From the NCBI GenBank assembly GCA_003132865.1, contig PKYZ01000371.1, positions 248-6,155 of the forward strand: DNA of 5,908 bases, given 5' to 3'. The translations under genes were made by a program, and so were the position numbers. Below the pieces are notes generated by a model. It was not told the DNA's origin and ran no database searches. It saw nothing but the letters and a program-made list of their open reading frames with translations. Source of the DNA: Bryobacterales bacterium (GTDB taxonomy: Bacteria; Acidobacteriota; Terriglobia; Bryobacterales; Bryobacteraceae). Positions 1 to 5,081 of the stretch are shown here, piece after piece (position 1 is the stretch's first letter; each line of letters starts with the position of its first letter).

Positions 1-80
1 ATGAAGGTGCTGAGCTCCTACGCGATGCAGTAGGGGACACAACGGGACAATAGCGATGCCCCATCGACCCGTGGGCAGAG

Positions 81-86
81 TAGAAT
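81..86 (+). promoter_or_regulatory. possible -10 box (TAGAAT) for the small ORF at 93
   Basis: TAGAAT matches the sigma-70 -10 consensus at five of six positions and ends six bases before the GTG at 93. A transcript from it would start at or next to the start codon. No convincing -35 box lies 16-18 bases upstream, so this rests on one hexamer plus position. Confidence 0.25.
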
Positions 87-92
87 GAAAAG

Positions 93-284
93 GTGACCCC
101 AGTCGAAACTCCGAGGTTGAAGGATCCCACCCTCGATCCGCATCTGCAGGCCGCTGGCAAGCGCGTCAAGGCAGCGGCCGCGGAGTTGGTACGTCTGGGT
201 ATCGCCCGTCCCGACGGCACACGAATTCGCACCGACGTGCCCAAGGATATGCAGGAAGGCGCAGACCGCGACTTTGGCGGCTAA
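93..284 (+). CDS. small antitoxin-like protein upstream of zeta-type kinase
   Basis: This is a 63-residue, mostly hydrophilic protein starting with GTG. Residues 18-37 look helical and are rich in Ala, Lys and Glu. The C-terminus carries a charged segment (RIRTDVPKDM) and ends in DRDFGG. Its stop codon overlaps the ATG of the following zeta-type kinase in the sequence TAATG, which suggests translational coupling as is usual in toxin-antitoxin pairs. Small proteins in this position next to zeta-family kinases are commonly treated as antitoxins, but I cannot assign a named family, so the role is inferred from context. No clear Shine-Dalgarno sequence precedes the GTG. The ATG at 85 in another frame reaches a stop after three codons and is not the start. 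The frame is intact although its partner is broken. Alternative: a conserved protein of other function. Confidence 0.5.
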   Translation: MTPVETPRLKDPTLDPHLQAAGKRVKAAAAELVRLGIARPDGTRIRTDVPKDMQEGADRDFGG

Positions 285-781
285 TGTCGCCCAAGATGTT
301 CATTGTCGCCGGTCCTCCCGGGAGCGGCAAGTCCACAGCGTTCCCAGTTTCCGGCTTTGGCGTCGATTTCTTCAACGCCGACGATCGCGCTGCCGCCCTG
401 AACCAGGGGTGCTACCTCAACATCCCACGCGCAATTTGCGAACAAGTTAACCATCTGTTCGAAGCCTTCGTGGCAGATCACATCGAACGCCGCGTCAGTT
501 GCGCATTCGAAACCACGCTGCGAAGCGGCATTACTATGAGTAGGCGGCCGCCGCGCGCACCGCTAGGGTCACAGCGCCCCGGAGTCAATCCTGCGTGACA
601 TCTACCAGTCGAGCCTCCGCGACCTTGGCCGCGCCGTCCGCGAAATGGACCTTATCCACGTGTACGACAACAGCCGTTGGGGGACTGCGCCTGCTGCAAG
701 GCCGAGAAGGGTGAGATCGTCTATCGCGCCGAGCGAATCCCGGCCTGGCTCACCAGGGCGCTCGCAGCATGCGAGGCTTAG
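284..781 (+). pseudogene. broken zeta-toxin-family P-loop kinase
   Basis: Zeta toxins are P-loop kinases; characterised members phosphorylate UDP-activated amino sugars and so block cell-wall synthesis. The first 85 codons (284-538) are well preserved. They carry a Walker A motif GPPGSGKST at residues 10-18, the FNADD segment near residue 30, and the FETTLRSG motif near residue 75 that is typical of the family. The frame then runs into unrelated sequence and stops at 596-598. Family-like sequence resumes in frame 3 at 567 (GHSAPESILRDIYQSSL, then VYDNSRWG), just after an in-frame TAG at 564-566. It moves to frame 1 near 681-685 (LRLLQ) and to frame 2 near 700 (AEKGEIVYRAERIPAW), ending at TAG 779-781. 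Removing one G from the GGGGG run at 679-683 and one from GG at 700-701 would rejoin the last three pieces. Roughly 30 or more residues expected between GIT and GGHS are missing, so an internal deletion is inferred. No full-length kinase can be made; sequencing error cannot explain the deletion easily. Confidence 0.82.
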
Positions 782-823
782 GTCGCAACAGGCCGCCTAC
801 CAACTTAGCCCGGACCCGATTGG

Positions 824-1209
824 CTACCTAAGGGGGTTGATCTGCCGCTCGATCTTGCTGAGGCGCCGAGCTAGATCGTGTATGGCGCGTTGCTGGGCGG
901 TTTGGGTAGCCGACATTTCACTGTCGAGGCGTTCTCCGGGATGAGCGATTTGCCGATACCCGCGAGTTGGAATTCGAAGGCCGTGAAACGCGCTTCCATG
1001 TGGTCGAGGCGGCGCTCGATGTGAGCCAAACGGCCGCCGAGTTCGTCGCGGAGCCGGCCGATGCTCTGGTCCACGTGCTCTTCGATAGCGCGCATGGCCT
1101 CGAACAGGACTTGATTGTTGGCGCTGATGAGGCTGCGGGTTTGGGCTTCGATAACCTGATTGTTGGCGCCGATGAGGCTGCGGATTTGGTCGAGGTCTTC
1201 TTCGGTCAT
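824..1209 (-). pseudogene. small coiled-coil protein gene, probably frameshifted near its 3' end
   Basis: The chosen start is the ATG at 1207-1209 (MTEEDLDQIR). An in-frame ATG at 1296 would add 29 residues with no recognisable structure. The product is highly charged and predicted to be helical and coiled-coil (HIERRLDHMEARF around residues 63-75), with no membrane segment or catalytic motif. An internal repeat, RSLIGANNQV and RSLISANNQV, lies at residues 10-19 and 25-34. After residue 89 (GIGKSL) the frame gives a Pro/Lys-rich tail ending at 871. A second minus-strand frame, open from 943 to a stop at 824-826, instead continues the helical pattern (ATQTAQQRAIHDLARR, then LSKIERQINPLR). I therefore infer a one-base loss near 935-945. 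The repaired protein would be about 128 residues. It converges on the zeta remnant, with 42 bases between. The function is unknown. If there is no frameshift, the gene is simply 871-1209. Confidence 0.5.
1112..1189. repeat. two-copy 33-bp direct repeat with 45-bp period inside the coiled-coil gene
   Basis: Copy one is 1112-1144 and copy two is 1157-1189. They match at 31 of 33 positions, differing at one base in GCGCT/GCGCC and one in CGGGT/CGGAT. The period is 45 bp, exactly 15 codons, so the repeat keeps the reading frame and duplicates the RSLI(G/S)ANNQV peptide. This is a coding micro-duplication rather than a mobile element. Confidence 0.85.
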
Positions 1210-1492
1210 ATGCCGCCGGTTCGCTCTGGCCAGGTACCGGCTCCTGAACTCAGTGTACCCCGTAGGATCGTGCCGCGAACAGGCCTTCTGTTCCATTACG
1301 ACCTGCCGGATGCGAGGCAGCGTGAGAACGCCGTGCCCAGCCGCAGGCCTTCGAGCACGCGAATCACATTAAGTTGCTGAGATCCAGCGCGAATCTGCCA
1401 GATCCCAAGCAGCCTCCATTATCCGGCTCGGTCCGGGCTCTTGCCAGGATTGCACATCAAAGTGCCGTCAGGGCGCGCGACCACGGGATATG
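1210..1492. other. gap without a supportable gene
   Basis: These 283 bases separate the coiled-coil gene from the 3' end of the permease gene. The minus strand is open without a start from 1418 to 1299, giving a short peptide with NVIRVLEGLRLGTAFSR. A different minus-strand frame then runs from about 1370 through the ATG at 1296 into the coiled-coil gene. Either could be degraded coding sequence, but I recognise no family. No Rho-independent terminator (GC hairpin followed by a T run) is visible after the permease gene. Confidence 0.4.
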
Positions 1493-1757
1493 CTACTCCT
1501 CCCGCAAAGCCGCCATCGGATCCAGGCGCGCCGCGCGCCGCGCGGGCACATACGCCGCGACGGCAGTTGCCGCCGCCAGAATCAGCACCGCGCCGGCCAG
1601 TTGCACCGGGTCCCTCGGCCGCACGCCGAATAGCAGGCTCGTCACCAGCCGGCCGGCAGCCAGCGATGCCGCCAAGCCCGCCGCCATTCCGAGCGCCAGC
1701 AGCACCACTACGTCCCGCAACATCAGCCGCACAACGGACCCGCGCGGCGCGCCCAGG

Positions 1758-1843
1758 GCTGCTGGCCATGGTGGGCCTGTATGGGATTACGTCGTACGCG
1801 GTGACGCGGCGCAAAGGCGAGATCGCGATTCGGATGCAGCAGC
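1758..1843. repeat. 7-bp inverted repeat flanking the inverted segment
   Basis: GCTGCTG at 1758-1764 and CAGCAGC at 1837-1843 are perfect inverted repeats bracketing the inverted 72 bp. Five bases of this (TGCTG at 1760-1764, CAGCA at 1837-1841) are an extra copy compared with the reconstructed ancestral gene, where GCG CTG CTG GCC ATG joins directly and CGG ATG is followed by GCC CTG GGC. The event was therefore an inversion with a 5-bp inverted duplication. Confidence 0.85.
1765..1836 (+). other. inverted 72-bp segment of the permease gene
   Basis: The permease gene is on the minus strand, yet its conserved C-terminal block is read here on the plus strand: GCC ATG GTG and onward give AMVGLYGITSYAVTRRKGEI followed by AIRM. 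This is exactly the 24 residues missing between residue 780 (FGSLALL) and ALGAPRGSVVRLM in the minus-strand product. In its present orientation it encodes unrelated residues and shifts the frame. Confidence 0.92.
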
Positions 1844-4176
1844 GCCAACGATCCGAAAACGGACGAGAGCAGCGCCACGGTTCGCGGCTGCAACAGCGAT
1901 TCGCTCACCTGCGTTTCCAGGTTGCGGAACTCCAGCGAGATGCCGCGGTTCACGCCTATAATCGCGGCGCGCGCGGCGGGGATCAGCGTCTCCACCGGCA
2001 CGTCCGACCGCAGAGTAAAGCGAATGGTCGGCCTCGGCTCGGCATCCTGCCCCTCAGCCAGGTAGCCAATCCTGCGGTCCTGTTCATTAATCCGGTTGTA
2101 TTTGGTATCTTTCACCACGCCGACGATCTGGTAGACATCATCCTTGTCCATGCCGATGGTTTTGCCGATAGGGTTCGCCGCGCCGAAGAACTGGCGGGCC
2201 GCCGACTCATTCACGATCATCGCCTTCGGCGCATTCAGGCTGTCGCGATCGCTGAAGTCGCGGCCCAGCAGCCGCGGCGTGCGCAACGTCGCGAAGTATC
2301 CGGGCGAAACCCGATTCAGAAACAGCAGCGTGTCCCCCGACGCCTTTGACGCAAAGCCCTCGGGCCGGACCATTTGCGCCCAGCCCTCGGGGCTGATGGG
2401 CGTGAGAACCGAACTCGCCGCTGCGGCCACGCCGGGCAACGCGCGCAGCCGGCCGAGGATCTCGCGGTACGTGTTCGCGCGCTTCGCCGCCGGCACAGCC
2501 GCTTGCTCCGCATCCGCCGTAATGATGAGGATGTTGTGCCGAGTGAATCCGGGGTCTACGGCCCAAAGGTTGCGCAGGGTTCCCAGGAAGAGGCCGGCGG
2601 CCACCAGCAGCATCAGCGACAGCGCCACCTGGCCGGCAACCAGCGCCTTGCCTGGATTGAATCGCCCCGAAGCGCGCAGAGCGCCGCGCGCATTCTCCTT
2701 CAACACCTGATTCAACTCCACGCGCGTAGCCCGCAGAGCCGGTGCGAGTCCGAACAGCACCGCGGTCAAGATCGCCGCGCCAATCGTAAACGCCAGCACC
2801 CGCGGATCCAGCGACAGATCCATATCCAACGGATGCCGCTTGGTCGAAAGAAAGTGAACCAGCACCCGGCCGCCCCACGAGGCGAGCAGCAGCCCCGCCG
2901 CCGTGCCGAACATCGAAAGCAGCAAGCTCTCGGTCATCAACTGGCGGATCACGCGCGCGCGACCGGCGCCGATCGCCATGCGCACTGAAAACTCCCTTTG
3001 CCGCGCGGCCGCCCGCGCCAGCAGCAGATTGGCGATGTTGGCGCAAGCGATCAGCAGAACCACGCCGACGATCGCCATCAATGTGAAGAGCGCCGTGCGA
3101 TACTGCGCCCCCATCTCCGAGAAGCCGGTAGCCGCCGGCTTCAGGAAGAACGAATTGTTCAGATATTGGTTTTGCGCCTCCGTCGGGAAATCATGCGGCA
3201 CCGTGGCGCGGAAGATCTCTGGCGCAATCGCCCGCATCCGGTCGCGCGCCCGCTCGATGCTTTCGCCCGCGGGCATGCGCCCCAATATGCGCAGCCACCA
3301 CTCCGCCCGCTCATCCAGCGCGCTGTGGCCGGGATGGAAGATGGGGTCGCAAGCGATCGGTATGGCTACGTCGAAACCCCAATCCGTGTCGAGCCCGCGA
3401 AACCAAGGCGGCGTCACGCCCACGATTTCGAAGGTATGCCGGTTCAACCGCACGGTCTTGCCGACCAGGCTGTCCTCGCCAGGAAAATTCCGTTTCCAAA
3501 AGTTGTAGCTGATCACGGCCAGCGGCGCCGTGCCGCGCCGGTCTTCGTCGCGCGTGAAGACGCGGCCCTGGATGGCCGGCACGCCCAGCACGCGGAAGAA
3601 ATCGCCGCTTACCCACAGGCCCGCGGAATAGCGGCTCTCCCCACCATCCGCCAGATCGAAGCGGTCCGGCGCGTAGGCCAGCGCGCCCGAGAATGCCTGC
3701 TGCCGGTCGCGCACCTGCTCCCAGATCGGATTCGTGAGCTCGTCGTCGCCTTCAGCGCCGATCCTGATTTGAACCAGCCGTTGCGGATCTTCCACCGGCA
3801 GCGACCGCAGCAGCACCGCATTCAGGATGCTGAAGATCGCCGTGTTCGCGCCAATGCCCAGCGCCAGAGACAGCACCGCCGTAACGGTGAAGCCGGGATT
3901 TGCCGCCAGCGTGCGCAGGCCGTACCGGATGTCTTGCCGCCAGGAATCGAGCCGCGTCCAGCCCCACGCCGCGCGGCTTGACTCTTGAAGCTGCGTGGCA
4001 TTGCCGAACTGCCGCCGGGCCGCCGCCTGCGCCGCATCGGGCCCCAGGCCGCCGGCCCGCTTATCGGCGGCGCGCAGGTCCAGATGCAGCCGCATCTCAT
4101 CCGCCAGATCTTCATCAAAGTGCGCGCCCGAAAGCCGGTAGCGCAATTGCCGCCAGAGTTCACGAATCCAGGTCAT

Positions 4177-4187
4177 TGTCCTTCACC
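4177..4187 (-). promoter_or_regulatory. ribosome binding site of the permease gene
   Basis: On the minus strand the 11 bases between the PadR stop codon and the permease ATG read GGTGAAGGACA. They contain AAGGA four to eight bases before the ATG. This fixes the start at 4176 and shows that the permease is translated from the same message as PadR. Confidence 0.7.
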
Positions 4188-4529
4188 TCAGACTGTTTGC
4201 AGAATCTTGTGAATCGCCCAGTTCACCCGCTGGTATTGCTCGACCTCGGTTAAGAGCTGCTTGCGGCCCGCCGCCGTGAGCCGGTAATAGCGCGCGCGCC
4301 GGTTGCCCGCCGTCACGCCCCATTCCGCCGTCACCCAGCCCTTCAGCAACATGCGTTGCAGGGCCGGATAAAGCGACCCTTCTTCCACCTGCAGCACATC
4401 GTCCGACACGTCCTGAATCGCATTGGCGATCTCGTACCCGTGAAGCTGGCCGTGACGGGCCAGCATCTTCAGGATCAACATGTAAAGGGTGCCGGGCGGG
4501 ATTTCGTCGCGTCTCGGGTTCTCTGCCAT
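4188..4529 (-). CDS. PadR-family transcriptional regulator (acidobacterial ADOP-linked type)
   Basis: This is a 113-residue winged-helix DNA-binding protein of the short PadR subfamily that accompanies ADOP permeases. The winged-helix core includes PPGTLYMLILKML at 11-23, HGYEIANAIQ at 30-39 and EGSLYPALQRMLLKGWV at 50-66, the last covering the recognition-helix region. The wing and following helix are GNRRARYYRLTAAGRKQL at 75-92, and a C-terminal dimerisation helix follows. All hallmark PadR motifs are present and the length is normal. The ATG at 4529 was chosen over an in-frame GTG at 4553 because the GTG would lie upstream of the -10 box, outside the transcript. The gene ends 11 bases before the permease ATG, so the two form an operon. 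PadR proteins usually act as ligand-responsive repressors, often of their own operon; a palindrome overlaps this start codon. The ligand is unknown. Confidence 0.93.
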   Translation of the reverse strand: MAENPRRDEIPPGTLYMLILKMLARHGQLHGYEIANAIQDVSDDVLQVEEGSLYPALQRMLLKGWVTAEWGVTAGNRRARYYRLTAAGRKQLLTEVEQYQRVNWAIHKILQTV

Positions 4530-4541
4530 AGCTAGACTATG
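4527..4541. promoter_or_regulatory. palindrome over the PadR start codon, candidate operator
   Basis: The 15-mer CATAGCTAGACTATG has perfect 5-bp arms CATAG and CTATG around a 5-bp centre. It overlaps the PadR ATG and lies three bases downstream of the proposed -10 box, over the predicted transcription start. A dimeric winged-helix protein bound here would block transcription initiation, so autorepression is a reasonable inference. The motif is short. Confidence 0.4.
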
Positions 4542-4543
4542 CC

Positions 4544-4573
4544 AGTGTCCCACGTGCGCGATTGGGCTGTCAA
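4544..4573 (-). promoter_or_regulatory. promoter of the PadR-permease operon
   Basis: On the minus strand a perfect -35 hexamer TTGACA (4568-4573) is followed by an 18-bp spacer and GACACT (4544-4549) as a weak -10. The -35 begins one base after the stop codon of the upstream membrane-protein gene. Transcription would begin about eight bases before the PadR ATG, leaving too little leader for a normal Shine-Dalgarno site; none is visible. The -35 is strong and the -10 poor, so the call is moderate. Confidence 0.5.
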
Positions 4574-4574
4574 G

Positions 4575-4955
4575 TCAGGCCGTGCGGAAGAGCCGTTCCG
4601 AGCCTTGCGAGAGCAGCACCCAAAGCCCATAGATGCCCAGCGCGGTGCCGAAGGGCACGTGGATCAGGTCCAGCACGGAGATGACGACCGTCAGGATGCG
4701 CGCCCATGACCGGAATTGCAGCAGTCCGATTCCGGCAATCAAACCGGGCAGCGAAAGCGCCAGCAGGACGAAGAAGATAAAGGCGCCTATACCGCCCAGT
4801 ATGGGGACGGAGATGTGCGCATCGCCTGAATAATCGGTAGCGCCGATCAAACCTGCTATGCCGCCGAAGAGCAACAACATGCCCAATGCGAGCAATATTC
4901 CCAGGGAACCGAAAACGATGTGCAAGATGCCGAGTATCTTGACGTGTTGTTCCAT
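4575..4955 (-). CDS. small multi-pass membrane protein of unknown function
   Basis: The 126-residue product is very hydrophobic. Membrane segments cover about residues 7-37 (LHIVFGSLGILLALGMLLLF), 50-80 (GGIGAFIFFVLLALSLPGLI) and 87-115 (TVVISVLDLIHVPFGTALGI), the last possibly holding two helices, so three or four passes are expected. Between the second and third lies the short basic loop QFRSWAR, which should face the cytoplasm. A polar stretch DYSGDAHIS (41-49) separates the first two. The FGTALGIYGLWVLL pattern near the end recurs in small uncharacterised membrane proteins of many bacteria, but I cannot attach a family name or role. There are no catalytic residues. The gene is intact, with its own promoter just upstream, and is read in the same direction as PadR, which begins 45 bases after its stop. 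Read-through into PadR is possible. Confidence 0.85.
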   Translation of the reverse strand: MEQHVKILGILHIVFGSLGILLALGMLLLFGGIAGLIGATDYSGDAHISVPILGGIGAFIFFVLLALSLPGLIAGIGLLQFRSWARILTVVISVLDLIHVPFGTALGIYGLWVLLSQGSERLFRTA

Positions 4956-4966
4956 GGCTGCCGCTT

Positions 4967-4996
4967 ATTGTAGGCGCATGCCGCGGCCGTTAGCAA
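4967..4996 (-). promoter_or_regulatory. promoter of the membrane-protein gene
   Basis: On the minus strand TTGCTA (4991-4996, four of six to consensus) and TACAAT (4967-4972, five of six) are separated by 18 bp. The -10 ends 11 bases before the ATG at 4955, so the leader would be only about five bases. The -35 sits in the loop of an inverted repeat (4979-5004), a possible control site. Confidence 0.5.
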
Positions 4997-5004
4997 CCGC
5001 GGCA
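4979..5004. repeat. 8-bp inverted repeat around the -35 box
   Basis: TGCCGCGG (4979-4986) and CCGCGGCA (4997-5004) are perfect inverted repeats separated by 10 bp that contain the proposed -35 of the membrane-protein gene. It could be an operator, or form a hairpin. The arms are GC-only apart from the ends, so chance is not excluded. Confidence 0.5.
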
Positions 5005-5008
5005 GTGC

Positions 5009-5022
5009 GGTCCTGGAGGACC
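5009..5022. repeat. 14-bp near-palindrome in the divergent intergenic region
   Basis: GGTCCT-GG-AGGACC has perfect 6-bp arms around a 2-bp centre, a layout typical of a dimeric regulator site. Adjacent near-direct repeats GGCAGTGCGG (5001-5010) and GGCAGTGTGCGG (5029-5040) flank it. Confidence 0.45.
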
Positions 5023-5038
5023 CGCGCAGGCAGTGTGC

Positions 5039-5055
5039 GGGCAGGAGGTCTGCCC
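5039..5055. repeat. inverted repeat GGGCAG/CTGCCC
   Basis: Perfect 6-bp arms at 5039-5044 and 5050-5055 enclose the loop GAGGT. It lies upstream of the weak -10 candidate TAGGAT (5062-5067) for the phosphoesterase gene, so it may be a regulator site. There is no T run, so it is not a terminator. Confidence 0.4.
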
Positions 5056-5065
5056 CACTGGTAGG

Positions 5066-5081
5066 ATGGCTAAACAGCCAT
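5066..5081. repeat. short hairpin ending in the phosphoesterase start codon
   Basis: ATGGCT (5066-5071) and AGCCAT (5076-5081) pair around the loop AAAC. The second arm includes the first two bases of the ATG at 5080. In RNA it would matter only if transcription starts at or before 5066, which is uncertain. Confidence 0.35.

Larger units (their letters stand above)
1493..4176 (-). pseudogene. ADOP-family (FtsX/MacB-like) permease gene disrupted by a 72-bp internal inversion
   Basis: This is an acidobacterial duplicated orphan permease, an inner-membrane protein resembling two MacB/FtsX permease halves in tandem; its substrate is unknown. The N-terminus matches the family: an amphipathic start (MTWIRELWRQLRYRL), FDEDLADEMRLHL at 20-32, RRQFGNAT near 54-61 and QDIRYGLRTL at 81-90. 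The first membrane helix covers about 96-118 (LSLALGIGANTAIFS). A MacB-like periplasmic domain follows to about 360, then helices near 363-390, 415-440 and 460-480. A linker (ATRVELNQVLKENARGAL) leads to a second half with a helix near 511-535 and a second periplasmic domain to about 760. The frame is intact to residue 780 (FGSLALL), then enters inverted DNA and ends at 1723 with a 37-residue foreign tail. The true C-terminus lies in another frame at 1759-1493 (ALGAPRGSVVRLMLRDV to LDPMAALREE). Undoing the inversion and removing 5 bp gives 893 codons, i.e. 892 residues. The start is supported by an upstream AAGGA and by PadR spacing. Confidence 0.9.

Noticed and set aside
1..33. Short open frame from base 1 (MKVLSSYAMQ, stop at 31-33)
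   Set aside because: It could be the tail of an upstream gene or a chance peptide. Ten residues without similarity cannot support a call.
174..551. Two GCGGCCGC sites (174-181 and 544-551), the second near the zeta deletion
   Set aside because: Such sites are expected by chance in high-GC DNA. There is no vector or linker sequence around them.
806..826. Possible terminator TAGCC...GGCTA between the convergent remnants
   Set aside because: The stem is only five pairs with an 11-base loop and no T run.
967..1380. 137-residue plus-strand open frame with repeated LIVGADEAA
   Set aside because: It is the antisense shadow of the repeated region of the coiled-coil gene. The minus strand has the coiled-coil pattern and a plausible start.
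1760..1841. Phase-variation invertible switch
   Set aside because: Flipping between the 5-bp arms keeps the extra CAGCA and leaves a frameshift with a stop soon after. The arms are very short and no recombinase gene is in the window.
1441..2349. 302-residue plus-strand open frame
   Set aside because: It lies antisense to the permease gene. Its only family-like stretch is the inverted permease segment at 1765-1836; the rest is Pro/Arg/Ala-rich shadow sequence.
2998..3981. 327-residue plus-strand open frame
   Set aside because: It is antisense to well-conserved permease coding and is Arg/Gln/His-rich, as expected from the reverse of a high-GC gene.
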